Notes under the pieces: model-generated | Databases searched by the model: none | What the model was told of the DNA's origin: nothing | What the model saw: only the letters and a program-made list of their open reading frames with translations | Source of the DNA: Liolophura sinensis | Lineage: Eukaryota; Mollusca; Polyplacophora; Chitonida; Chitonidae | Assembly (NCBI RefSeq): GCF_032854445.1 | Contig: NC_088302.1 | Span: 56,896,237 to 56,960,236, forward strand | Reading direction: 5' to 3' | DNA: 64,000 nt | Position numbers and translations under genes: made by a program | Shown: one piece after another, positions 52,001 through 61,219 of the stretch | Layout of the letters: every line of letters starts with the position of its first letter | Position numbering within the stretch: the stretch's first letter is position 1

Positions 52001-53439
52001 TGATGTTTTGACAGGCTCAATCTTTAATCAATCCACTCAAAAATTACTGTTCTCTCCGCTCCTAGTGAGGATGCCAGTGCAGGGGGCCTTTTAATTCTCT
52101 GGACAATTTGAAATTAAGTCAGTACAGATTACCGTGGAGGTTTTTATGAAATGTCGCATGGCAAATCATGTTAGAAAATAATATCAAAAATCGCTTAAGG
52201 AATACAAGAAATGAAAACAAGTTAATCTTAACGAGACGATATTAGCCATTTGGTAATTTTGATTATTTTTGGATACAATATTTAGTTAATAGCGGTTAAA
52301 AAATATTTTTATTAGAAAAGGTGATTTGGGATGTTAAACTTACCACGTACCATGGTGTAATGCAAAGTCTGCGCATTATGCAGCGATAAGAGATAAAAAG
52401 AATTGAATGTAAACTGCACCGTCTGTTTTGTATTTGTCTCCCTGATTTTGCCAGCTTTGTGGAATCTTTGAGGACAAAAGCAGAGTTGTCTCCCGAAAAC
52501 TCATCGTGTTGACTGCGATTAGTCGCTCCATTACCTTTACTACGCAAACACGCTGTGATGTTGTAAAGGAGATCAGGGTGGGCGATGATTTAACTGTCTG
52601 CCAATAGCTATTTACGGTTAATGTGCCATGCCGGGCGAGACGATATCCAACCAGTTTATCTTCTTTACTTCCACCTCATTGGCTGTCTACGGCTTTGACA
52701 GATCACGTGATAGCTCTAGGGGTCATTGAGTACATTTGTTGGCATTGCTAACTGAGATTACAGAAGGAGGACAAAACCCATTAAAAGCCTAAAGGATCGG
52801 TTTGTCAGAAGATCTTCAGGTGTTGTTTAACACGCGTCAGAAGTCACGTTACGCTAACATCATTTGGAAAGATGTTGTGTCAGGCGGATGTAACTCATCG
52901 TGAAGTATGGTAACTAGGGCTCTATCTTTGCTGTTTGATAAGGGTTCTTGTAAGATCCTAACCGACATGGGAATTAACGTCCGTGGGTTAACAGCTGCTT
53001 TACGTGTACAGACCTGACCAGTATTAAAGACTTGTGTTCATTAAAACCTCTTGGCAAGCTTTCTGGATATGTAATAAGCAATTAAGTCTATTTTGCTGCT
53101 AGATTTGTCCACGCTATCTCAGGCTAATTACTTTTTGCTGGCCCGCAAGTTGGGGACAAAGCTCTAACGATTAGCCGGATGTCCCCTTCATTGGCAAAAT
53201 GTCACGTGGGCTGATAAGCCGGGGCTTTTTCTCGGTTTGCTACGTTCGTTAGCGGGAGAAAAGCTGTCTCGTCCAGTAATTAAGTGACCCGATGCCTCGG
53301 CTCGATTCTTTAGACTACATAATCCTCTACATCGCCTGACCCAGCGGCCAGCACGGAGATAAAATATTTACCATAGTGGCTTCGTTAAAAGAATCCACAC
53401 TGTAGACGTATATCTGTACTTGTACTTTCGTCGGGCCAT
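33920..53439 (-). CDS. Glycine receptor-like Cys-loop chloride channel subunit (gene span, 5' partial)
   Basis: The join of 53439-53372, 47062-46836, 45078-44996, 35932-35798, 34917-34514 and 34084-33920 (minus strand) gives about 359 residues plus a stop, open throughout, with GT-AG borders and matching phases (1,0,2,1,1,0 order consistent at each junction). The product is a subunit of a pentameric plasma-membrane ligand-gated ion channel. Visible parts: extracellular beta strands; the 13-residue Cys-loop (C...YPFDSQIC); a second Cys pair in loop C (CTKTYGG...NYTC), which is typical of GlyR and GluCl; TM1; TM2 with the anion-selective PAR motif; TM3; a short intracellular loop; and TM4. Similarity is closest to GlyR alpha ([30 protein letters not shown]). 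The signal peptide and extreme N-terminus are missing; those exons probably lie beyond 53.4 kb or outside the window. The ligand is not established because some agonist-contact residues differ. GABA- or glutamate-gated relatives are less likely. Confidence 0.95.
34085..34513 (-). other. Intron between TM3 exon and TM4 exon
   Basis: A 429-bp intron, gtgaac at its start and cttcag at its end. It includes a degraded SINE-B fragment near 34118..34240. An in-frame TGA lies 7 codons into the intron. Confidence 0.85.
34118..34240 (-). mobile_element. SINE family B fragment in intron
   Basis: The sequence gttgattggtgctttacacc followed by ctagaatatttatgag and, later, agaaatcaatggccataacc and aggtagttgac follows the order of family B but is strongly diverged. 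It lies inside the last intron of the channel gene. Confidence 0.55.
34514..34920 (-). CDS. GlyR-like exon: end of loop C, TM1-TM3 and loop
   Basis: The acceptor is tandem cagcag, so the exon starts at 34920 or 34917, both in frame. The sequence reads [17 protein letters not shown] (second loop C cysteine), then TM1 ([19 protein letters not shown]), TM2 with PAR followed by [19 protein letters not shown]3 ([19 protein letters not shown]) and an acidic loop ending LNGNPK. The donor is AAG|gtgaac; the frame runs another 7 codons to a TGA inside the intron, so intron retention would cut off TM4. PAR before TM2 marks an anion channel. TM2 2' is Ser and 6' is Leu, where GlyR alpha and GABA-A alpha have Thr at 6'. 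TM1-TM3 sit on one exon, with no intron between TM2 and TM3 as vertebrate GLRA genes have (family knowledge). Confidence 0.96.
34915..34930 (-). other. Tandem NAGNAG splice acceptor in loop C
   Basis: On the minus strand the intron ends tttctgtcagcag|cc. Use of the first AG (exon from 34920) inserts one Ala codon (T-A-N-Y-T-C); use of the second (from 34917) gives T-N-Y-T-C. The second choice gives 10 residues between the two loop C cysteines, the spacing in GlyR alpha and GluCl; the first gives 11. Both keep the frame. Confidence 0.75.
35798..35932 (-). CDS. GlyR-like exon: loops B, F and start of loop C (135 nt)
   Basis: The acceptor ends attttacag and the donor is a perfect gtgagt. The split codon T|AC gives Tyr, followed by [14 protein letters not shown], a divergent loop F ([14 protein letters not shown]) and HDCTKTYGG, which holds the first cysteine of the second disulphide. 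Aligned to GlyR alpha, the loop B aromatic is Tyr instead of Phe, and Lys-Thr-Tyr of loop C is kept. The exon ends with one base (A) that continues into the next exon's alternative acceptors. The introns on both sides are 9.06 kb upstream and about 0.88 kb downstream. Confidence 0.95.
36535..36658. repeat. Short tandem repeat, about 27 bp, 4-5 copies
   Basis: Units of gtgtgaaagtctgtgatcac plus atcaaga in the channel intron; each holds the palindrome gtgatcac. Confidence 0.9.
37996..38312. repeat. 50-bp tandem repeat with palindromic core, about 6 copies
   Basis: The unit contains gtgtgtgatcacacctaact, ggtggatcaacaacggcagt and ctgataatag. The 12-bp perfect palindrome gtgtgatcacac is kept in most units. 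Confidence 0.92.
39050..39565. repeat. Pyrimidine-rich tandem repeat
   Basis: Built from cctataaccaccacaccttt and acctattagtgtatac in variable order. It creates a Thr/Pro-rich plus-strand frame, but it lies in an intron of the opposite-strand gene and has no signal peptide, so coding is unlikely. Confidence 0.88.
40005..41268. repeat. 70-bp minisatellite with 140-bp higher order, about 18 copies
   Basis: The unit contains aagctctaatccgtaagccg, cgatcacctggtggcatttg and tcctttcgactagtctaatg, and cacctggtgg recurs at 40141, 40211 and 40281. Two unit types (ctaatgagaacagggc and ccaaagaaaatatggc) alternate in the left half, giving a 140-bp repeat at about 40211..40490. Confidence 0.94.
43355..44830. 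repeat. 20-21-bp minisatellite, about 70 copies
   Basis: Short units of aagatgtataactgacagca with many single-base changes and a gatgtacaactgacagcaaa variant. Because the unit is not a multiple of 3, hydrophobic frames ([13 protein letters not shown]) appear in several minus-strand frames; they are not genes. Confidence 0.93.
44996..45078 (-). CDS. GlyR-like exon: Cys-loop (83 nt)
   Basis: The acceptor ends attgtcag and the donor is gtaagtaatt. One base completes the Arg from the previous exon. Then 27 codons read [21 protein letters not shown] and SISLES, and one base (T) starts the next codon. The two cysteines are 13 residues apart, the defining Cys-loop, and the inner FxD/PFD signature is present. 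The 83-nt length and 2/1 phases match the GlyR family exon. Too short to stand out as an open frame, it was found by the phase requirement and the motif. It lies about 165 bp from a large minisatellite in the downstream intron. Confidence 0.95.
45079..46835 (-). other. 1.76-kb intron
   Basis: The intron lies between the 227-nt exon and the Cys-loop exon, donor gttag and acceptor attgtcag. I see no repeat or other feature inside. Confidence 0.8.
46836..47062 (-). CDS. GlyR-like exon: loops D, A and inner beta strands (227 nt)
   Basis: The acceptor is preceded by a pyrimidine-rich tract and ends caacag; the donor is gttag after the first two bases of an Arg codon. The 75 codons begin [12 protein letters not shown], contain [17 protein letters not shown] (loop A, family signature WxPDxFFxNEK) and end [10 protein letters not shown]. 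The intron positions (after ...ATM and inside the Arg of LYSxR) are those of GlyR genes. Where GlyR alpha has F-L-R in loop D, this exon has F-L-Q, so the beta-2 arginine that contacts the agonist carboxylate is absent. An open frame on the plus strand here (46865..47095) is an antisense shadow. Confidence 0.95.
49970..51265. repeat. Complex minisatellite with 33-bp and about 65/130-bp units
   Basis: The right part (50640..51265) has 33-bp units cgctcaccaggacacacgag plus gagttggctcaat. The left part (49970..50640) has longer units that combine cacccggacacacgacgtgt, tagcccaatcgctctcttgt and acatatgaggttttgcccta. All share a cacc-ggacacacga core. Confidence 0.88.
51282..51345. repeat. 32-bp direct duplication
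   Basis: The phrase cttgtggatttattccgaac plus acaagtgtataa occurs twice in tandem. Confidence 0.9.
51465..51725. repeat. 23-bp minisatellite, about 11 copies
   Basis: Units caccaggacacaccacggcc plus ggt alternate with cacaaggacataccacggct plus gct. They share the caccaggacacac core with the array at 49970..51265, 200 bp away. Confidence 0.92.
53372..53439 (-). CDS. GlyR-like exon: beta-1/2 region (68 nt)
   Basis: Acceptor ttctcttgcag and donor gtaaatat flank 68 nt. After two bases that complete a split codon, this reads [14 protein letters not shown] then DSFNEATM, which corresponds to the GPPVNV...FGSxxETTM segment of GlyR alpha subunits. The 68-nt length and the phases equal those of the corresponding vertebrate GLRA exon (family knowledge). 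It is the most upstream exon I can support. The preceding exon must end with one base of the split codon (xAT), and none was found with a convincing match. Confidence 0.9.
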
Positions 53440-54805
53440 CTGCAAGAGAAGAAAACATGTTTTTATAGGATTATGTGACGAGTTCGAACAAAAAATGCTG
53501 GCAAACAAGACGCCAGTGTATTCTCAGGAGCGCTTTGAAGCGTTCCTTGATAAATACAATCGCACGGAATAATTGACCCCCGCCATGAGAGATAATACTT
53601 CCCGGTGCCCCACAAGAACAACCCTAATTGCTATATTGCCTGAATTAATCTGTCATAAAGCCCTCGCAGTTCCTATGAACCGTAATTTCAATTGAGTGTC
53701 TAGAACGACTTCGTCGTTGTTCGAACGACGCCTTTCTTGGGTCTTTCTCGGCTAAGCTAAGCGTCTTTCAGTGAAAAGTTCCCGAGTTGCCAAGAATCAC
53801 AAGATTCCTGACTCTTAGCTATCACAAGAGACAACTGGACGTGTCTATGGAATTATGCTACCTTCTAAGCACGCCGCTAAAATGATTATCAGATAAACCT
53901 TAAATACAATACCGCTAGTTTTCATCACCAATCTGAGCTGAGAACAGCTTCATTCTTTGATTAACCCATATATCTAGGAAACCTACCAAAGCGAAAGTTT
54001 GAAGACCGGTAACCAAGTCTGACTGAGGATATAATACGGTACATGTACATCAAACTACTTCACGGTGGTCTTTATTAGCCTAGCAGTCTTTGTCTTAATC
54101 CCGAACACAACAAATCTCTTAAACGACATCCAAGCGATGGTTTCCTAGGACGTACATACCGAGATAATCGATGGTGGGCATTTCCTATCGTGAAGAGAGT
54201 CAAATCCCCCGTGGACAAAGTGAATGTCACAGAATTAGCCTGGTGCAATTCTCTAATCGTTCTAAAAGCCGAGCCGTGGCACATAATTTGAAATTGAAAG
54301 AAAACTAGGCCCTCTGTATTTATTTATACTTTCTTGGTTTCGGCATGAAATGGCAATCATTTCCAAATATGCCTACCCAATGGACAGTGCATTCTTAAAC
54401 ATGACAATTTAGTACCTTACCGGTCTATCGTAAGCTAACGGTACACTGAAATGGCTCTCATAAGCCACCTGTATACCGAAATAAGACTAATAGAACTATA
54501 CGCGGCAGAGGAAGACTTGTGTCTCGACGTTACTTGTCTAAGACACAAGGTAATGGTTTTGCATTGACTGCACAACCCTCCACCCCACCCCCACTCCCCA
54601 CCCCTACCCCTACCCCCGCCAAAAAAAAGAGAAAAAACAAAGGGATCAGTGGGCTAATGAAGGCTGGTATAACCAACAAGCCCAGCTGACTTTCTTGTAA
54701 CGAGCTAATCTGGGATGCCTGCTAATGATACCTGAAGGTTATTAACGACAGTATGTTTCCACAGTGTCTGTCTGAACACAGACGAAAACAACATGTCTTA
54801 CAGCT
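53440..54805. other. No recognised exon
   Basis: This should be upstream of, or in the first introns of, the channel gene. No segment gives a convincing exon for the preceding GlyR part (expected motif like RIRPNF). A C-rich low-complexity tract lies at 54572..54618. Confidence 0.4.
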
Positions 54806-54806
54806 A

Positions 54807-55073
54807 GAGTTGCAAAGTAACACTGTACTGTTATCCAGCTTTGTTCAAAGTAACACTGCACTGTTGTCCAGTTTTGTTCAAAGTAACACTGCACTGTTGT
54901 TCAGTTTTGTTCAAAGCAACACTGCACTGTTGTCCAGCTTTGTTCAAAGTAACACTGCACTGTTGTCCAGTTTTGTTCAAAGTAACACTGCACTGTTGTC
55001 CAGTTTTGTTCAAAGTAACACTGCACTGTTGTCCAGTTTTGTTCAAAGTAACACTGCACTGTTATCCAGCTTT
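54807..55073. repeat. 33-bp minisatellite, 8 copies
   Basis: The unit is gttcaaagtaacactgcact plus gttgtccagtttt. The period of 33 leaves open frames on both strands (for example QSNTALLSSFV on plus). Units are nearly identical, suggesting recent expansion. Confidence 0.94.
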
Positions 55074-55074
55074 G

Positions 55075-58000
55075 CGTATTCATTCACCAATATTTTGTTA
55101 AGTTTTTATCAACTTATTTACGTCAGTATAAACCTATTAAGTGTGATAAGTGTTGCTGGGCTGCACATCACTGAATATCAAGCTGATATTGCTGTATTCA
55201 GAAGTAAAGAAAATAAGGAAATATGTAACTGTATATTCACATAAAAGGAAACAGTAGAGAATAAAGAATCGAATTTATTCGTATTGCAAATGGGGAAGCT
55301 GGCATTCAGTGGATTAGAGAGAAGTTGACATTATTTTGTGATTTTTGTAAAGTGATTGTAGCGAATGTTGAGGGAACTGGACCTGTCAGTATATAAAGAG
55401 GATCAGGTTGCTCTTGAGTTGCGTAATGTTGTAGTTGAGTTTATTGATGTTAATGCCGAAACGTTACTTGGATGCGTAAAATTACAAGGTGAGCAAGTGG
55501 CTTTAAATCAACAGTTTTGAATTCTTCTAGAATGACAGCTTGTGATTTTCTTATTGAGTAAATGGGAAAGAGTAAGGGCATGTTTTTCTCAGAATATACC
55601 ATGATAACACACGTCTGCGAAAAATAGTTGTATTCCGCCAGATCTTTGCGGAGTTGGCCTTACTCTGGAAACCATCCAGCTTCCGGATACAACAGAGAGC
55701 GTTGTGCACGACTTTTATCAGGTCTGATTGCTACTGACACTTGTTAGGCACACGCCAACATGTAAATCAATATGGCTGTATGTCAGGACCGCAGAAATCC
55801 AAGGTGCCAACAGCGCCCTCTATCACCCAAAATTCATTTCCTCCAGTTTTCCTCTAAACCGCCACAGAATATGCTTTTCCACACGATTTGTCGTACACCA
55901 GAAACTTGTTTTGTCTCAAGCACGGAATTTGGTGAAACCAATCGATTTGCAAGGGGCACAATGGTCACATGATCTGCCGAATAAGAGAAGACGACATAAC
56001 AGCGAAGACCTGTTAATATTATTACTATTGATTGGTAAAGGGATAGAGGGGAAGTACGGGTGTTATACTCGCTAACGAATTGTCTGCTGTGTCATCGAGT
56101 GGTTAGATCATACAGACAACAAGCCGGGTACATCGGGCCATTAAGGTTGCGCTATCTTCAGGTTATTTAGATTTTGTCGACATTACCCCCCCCCCCCCCC
56201 CCAGCCCACACCCAAAAAAAACTTCTCATTACACTAGAGGTTTTACTAGGAGCTTACTTCTGTTAGACATAATGTACTCGATTTAGCATCACCGTGGAAT
56301 ATTTACCGTTGGAGAGACTGTGACGGCGGGGCAACCTTCCCTACATCTGGTATCCCCTATCTACGTTTATGAATAGAAACGAGATGAGTAGAATCTTAAT
56401 GCACATTTTCTATTCCCTAAACGTGCATAAACCATTAATATATTGTGACAGAATACATTTGTATCTGATCTCCCTGAACACGTATGTTTCTTAGAAAAAT
56501 AACCATCCAAGGGCTTTCCATCTTGTAAAGTGTTATTACGAGCATTGCATTAGGACACCTTTAAGGATTGACGTCGATATTTGCTCAGCAATATCTCCTT
56601 GAAATACGTAGGAAATTAAGCGCACTAACAGACAATAATGAACGTCATACGTTACTAATAGACACCTACTACATAATGCTACTACAGAGTAGCTCCTTCG
56701 ATATTACTTCCCACATAACTGTCAACTTTGACGAAGAGTATTATTTCTCCATTGGTCTATAAAACGAATGCGAAATACGACATAGGCCACGGGACATGGC
56801 GATCTGTAGGGACTGTTCTCTACAGAGGTTGCAGCCATTTCTTTCCTATACAGGCCATATGACCTTCTCCTAATCTATCACTTAGTGTTCTTAGTTTGGA
56901 AATGGTCCCACTGATACTGGACGATTCCCCTACAGATTGTCAGATCGATGGAAGGATAGATCTTCCAGGCAAGGGGAGAGTTATTTGTGCTCCACAATGA
57001 ATCCTGTTTTGGAACTTGCAGCTGGACACTTTTTAGTGCCATCACAGAGCCTTCTTTGGCAGTGGCGATAGGGTGGGTGGATGTTGATCTCGCAATGAGA
57101 TGATAAGCTGACGAGACCAATGTAAACATTCCACGACTGGGAACCGTGATATTGTCACAAATGGAGACCTTCGGAACACGCTGGTTAGTTGTCCAAAGTA
57201 CAGAGAGTCGAAAAATAAAACATCAAAGGTAATAAAAATTGTCAAAACGGATCAACGTAAAGCCTTCAGTGCTTGACACTTTGCTTGAGCTTATTAGGGA
57301 AAAAATGTGTTCTTGCAAAATCCACCATATTTACTCATTCTTGTCCAGCAAACAGCTGATGAATGTTTTTGCATTAACCCGTCTAACAAATGAATCTAAT
57401 TTGCTGAAAAAGAACAGTTTATTAGTTCTTTTATTATTTGTGTTGACCATTTTCTTTTAAATTGGCCTTCTAAATTTAAATTCTATCCCGTGCGTCCAGT
57501 ATCGTTGAAGACTGGTTTGCGAATATCTGCTTTGATGCCTACATTGGCCACAACTTGGCATCAAGCGACAAAAGTGGTTAAAGTCTTTCACACGACCGGT
57601 GTTGGGAATGAACCCGTATCTCGCGCTCAAGTGACGGACAATAAAGCTCTAAAACCCGGGGGAAAAAGACAACAATTTCGAATTTCCTGGACGCCTACAT
57701 GCCAAGAAGAACAGAGAATGTGTTAGGAATAAGAAAGAACAAGTGATGTGATGACAAGCAGGTAAAGCACATCAACTACACTTGCAGTTCTGTCCTCGAC
57801 TTCATCTAGTGTTACATGAACACTGTTAACTGTATACAGGCTTCGTCTGCTCTTGCTGTTCTCTGCTACCCTAGGCACAAAAGGACAGGGAGGGGGCGTA
57901 GGGAGGTGAAGAATAACTCGACAAGTACATGTTCTGTGTATACATTAGCACAGATGACCTACTAAATGTGTCACCGAAAACACACACGATACCGTCTTTG

Positions 58001-58745
58001 TAAAAACAGAGCCATGCAAGCCATGAATTATGAAAGGTAAGTTGATACGCATGCGTGCTGACAGATCATAAAGGCCGGTAACCAGCAATAACCTGCTCAG
58101 GCAGTTCAGTTCAAGGTAATTTTTTCCTCGTAATTAGGTTTGTGTTAATTAAACTGGATAACTTAAACCGGAGAAACTGCGCCTTAAACTGTCACGTCCC
58201 AAGGGAACTGGACAAAGACCTTTAAGAATATGTTTTTAGTGTTATGTAACCTGCTGGTAGCATTCTTAGGAACGATACAAGAAAACACTTGGAAAAGAAT
58301 GAACTTTTCATAAAGAATGAAGAATTTCATTTCGACGTCGTAGCTTTGACGCTGGTATTTCCAGCCTGTTACATATACTTATACACTTAGTCTTCCAAAA
58401 TGTGTTTTGAGACACCATTTGGATTAAGTGCATCAGAAGTTCATTACGACCAACCTTTTTACTATAGAACTGAGATTGGCTTGTAAAATTAGCTTAACCC
58501 TGCCTGCTTTATACATATCCTGCAGTAATTACTGCTTCGGAAATTTTAACACAAAAGAGATTAAGCGGAATTACCCGTGTCCCTGGAGCATACACCGCTT
58601 AACCTTAGGATTCAGGAGTACACGTATTATCGACTTGGAACACCTTATGTAGTTAACGAGTTATTTCAGAAAGTCGCTTTTCACGCTTAGATTTGTTAAT
58701 TCTTAGATTAAAAATATTGTCACAATGTATATATAAACAGTAGCA
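55075..58745. other. 3.7 kb without a supported gene
   Basis: Unique AT-rich sequence. A run of about 18 C lies at 56187..56204. The frames at 55728..56075 (plus) and 56878..57129 (minus) match nothing I know. Confidence 0.45.
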
Positions 58746-58758
58746 AGTAGAGCTCAGA

Positions 58759-59087
58759 ATGTATATGTATGCATGCTTGAGGTTTAACGTCGTACTTAGC
58801 AATTTTCAGTCATATGACGACGATGAGTCATTAGGTGCGTGTACATATACTGTCTTCTTATGGTAGGGCGAGTCCATGCCGCCGAAGTGCTACCGCCACT
58901 GAAGTATCATGCCGAAGATACCAGACATGACACCCCACCCTGTCACATTACACTGATACCCGGTCAACCAGTCATGTTTTCTTGCTCTAACCTCTTAGTG
59001 CTGAGCACAAAGCGAGGCAACAGCAAGTACCATTTTAAAAGTCTTTCTTATGAGGCGATAGGGTTTGATCTCTGGGCCTCCTGACTT
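58759..59087 (-). mobile_element. SINE family A2 with 13-bp TSD
   Basis: The left end shares ggtttaacgtcgtacttagc and cagtcatatgacgacga with family A, but the body differs (gaagataccagacatgacac, aaagcgaggcaacagcaagt). The right end holds a weak tRNA-like B box (minus strand gagatcaaaccc). The flanks agtagagctcaga at 58746..58758 and 59088..59100 are identical, giving a 13-bp target-site duplication. The degraded relative is at 10929..11120. Confidence 0.9.
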
Positions 59088-59100
59088 AGTAGAGCTCAGA

Positions 59101-60012
59101 TGAGATACACACTTGCCTTCACGACAACTTATAGCGTGGTAGGGCCTAGACGGTTTGGATAACAATGCCTTGCCCCTATTTTAGCATTTGCGTGAATAGT
59201 TGGAATACAACTCAAACTGAGTTAAACTGAACATTAAGTGTTACGTGTCACCATTCGCCATCTACCACACTGTCGTCGCCGCTCTAGTCTTTTATATTGT
59301 ATTTCATATTCCGTCCTAACTTTAGATAATTTCTTCGTACTTTGGTGGAAACCGATCTTGCCATTATTGAACATTAACGTCGATCAAGGTTAACCATTGG
59401 TATACAGATTTCTGGTGCGACACCTACAAATTCACTTAAGGTTTAACAGAAAGAACTCCAGCTTATTCTGCAATCTCTGTGCAACGTACATATCACACTC
59501 TTCAATGCCCGATCTTCATTCTTAGGGATTTTCGTTCTCTCAACGTGAACAGGGCATTTAACAAGACCTGTCGGGTTTGAACAGCATTGACGAGTGTTAA
59601 ATGATTGATATTTACAAGAACAATGTCAATGGTTAGTGCGAAGGCCATTGTGTTTTACAGTGGTCATTGAGGTCAGGTTGACGACAAAACTTGTTGGTGA
59701 ATAGGATATAACGTCTTTAGAAATTGTCAAAATATTACAACTCGAGACACTGAGGAAAAGGCGAAACAGGAACGACAACTCTAGACGAGAAGAGATTCAA
59801 TGTGAAGATGAAGTAGACATGATCATCAGGCAAAATTCCATGGAGCCTCAATGGTCTGGAGTTTACAAATCAATCACCGCCCATCAGCTGAGAAATGTAG
59901 TATAAATAAAGTATCACGGGTGTTATTTTTAGTATTTTTAGTAATCATAGCCGTTGTTCTACATCTCTAAGGTAGTTGGTTTATTCCCTTATCGGATGGG
60001 GGATATCGTGGG
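59101..60012. other. No recognised feature
   Basis: Unique sequence between two SINE insertions. Confidence 0.5.
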
Positions 60013-60023
60013 CTTTGAATGGA

Positions 60024-60387
60024 GTGAGTGAGTAAGTGAATGCATTGGGTTTAACTTCGCACTTAACAATTTTTCAGTCAGATGACGACGAAGGAATCCT
60101 TAGAGTGCATGTAATGTGCCTCCTTGTTGCAGGTCCGATTTCCACCACTCTTTTATCTAGTGCTGCTTCACTGAGACCCCTTACCGAAGGCATGTAAGCC
60201 GGCCCGCCCGAGCGGGTATCATTATATTGATACGGGTCAACCAATCGTTGCACTATCCCCTTCACGCCAAGCGAGGAAGTTACAATTGCCTCTTTTAAGG
60301 TCTTAAGTGTGACTCGACCCAGAATTGACCCTGGATCTACCGCTCCCGAAGCGGACGCTCTACCAACTGTGTTATCGGGGCCGGTAA
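60024..60387 (-). mobile_element. Full-length SINE family A with 11-bp TSD
   Basis: Same order as 1905..2267, with the tRNA-like head at the right (minus strand: ccccgataacacagttggta, a one-base change in the A box) and the (actc)n tail at the left. The flanks ctttgaatgga at 60013..60023 and 60388..60398 are identical. It is more diverged from the other A copies than they are from each other, so it is probably older. Confidence 0.92.
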
Positions 60388-60544
60388 CTTTGAATGGACA
60401 ATGCACATTTGTACGTTTCAAACAGGAGTCAAAAAGATGAGTGCTGAAAAATTTGTTGTTGTTTTTTTTTCGCAACAGAGCAAAATATGTTCATGGTCTC
60501 CGACCAAAAATAGAAGACGAGCGTTGAAAATAATGATCGTTGAG

Positions 60545-61215
60545 GAGATGGTGTAAGGTAAAGTGTGGAGTAACGTTTAGGGTAAGGTGTAACGTAAGGT
60601 GTAGGGTAAAGTGTAGAGTAATGTCTAGGGTAAAGTGTAAGGTAAGGTGTAGAGTAACGTGTAGGGTTAGGTGTAAGGTAAGGTGTAGGGTAAGGTGTAG
60701 GTAAGGTGTAGAGTAATGTATAGGGTAAGGTATAGAGTAATGTGTAGGGTAAGGTGTAGAGTAACGTGTAAGGCAAGGTGTAGGGTAAGGTGTATGGTAA
60801 GGTATTGGTAAGGTGTAGGGTAAGGTGTAGAGTAACGTGTAGAGTAACGTGTAGGTAAGGTGTAGGGTAAGGTGTAGGGTAATGTGTTGGTAAGGTGTAG
60901 GGTAAAGTGTAGGGTAATGTGTTGGTAACGTGTAAGGTAACGTGTAGGGTAAGGAATAAGGTAATGTGTGGAGTAAGGTGTAGTGTAACGTATATGGTAA
61001 GGTGTAGGGTAAGGTGTAGAGTAACGTGTAGGGTAAGGTGTAGGTAAGGTGTAGGGTAAGGTGTAGATAAGGTGTAGAGTAACGTGTAGGGTAAGGTGTA
61101 ACGTAAGGTGTAGGTAAGGTGTAGAGTAACGTGTAGGGTAAGGTGGAGGCAAGGTGTATGGTTACGTGTAAGACAAGTGTAGGGTAAGATGTAGAGTAAC
61201 GTGTAGGGTAAGGTT
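60545..61215. repeat. G-rich 11-12-bp short tandem repeat
   Basis: Units of ggtgtagggtaa, with frequent agagtaacgt variants, run for about 670 bp. The G strand is the plus strand. The array contains many tagggt words but is not a perfect telomere repeat. The long minus-strand Thr/Tyr/Pro-rich frames are shadows. Confidence 0.92.
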
Positions 61216-61219
61216 GATC

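Larger units (their letters stand above)
47063..53371 (-). other. 6.3-kb intron
   Basis: The intron lies between the 68-nt and 227-nt exons, donor gtaaat. It contains the arrays at 49970..51265 and 51465..51725 plus a 32-bp direct duplication at about 51282..51345. Three copies of a short acaactac/agtgttac motif lie near 47920..47955. The parts 47063..49960 and 51780..53371 have no recognisable feature. Confidence 0.8.

Noticed and set aside
53990-54040. Possible upstream channel exon ending LGYRSSNFRFG on the minus strand
   Set aside because: It has a gtaggt donor and a faint likeness to the GY...NF motif, but it lacks the expected RIRP core and a supported acceptor.
54075-54284. Minus-strand frame with YVRP, considered as the missing upstream exon
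   Set aside because: No donor in the needed phase and no further similarity to the receptor N-terminus.
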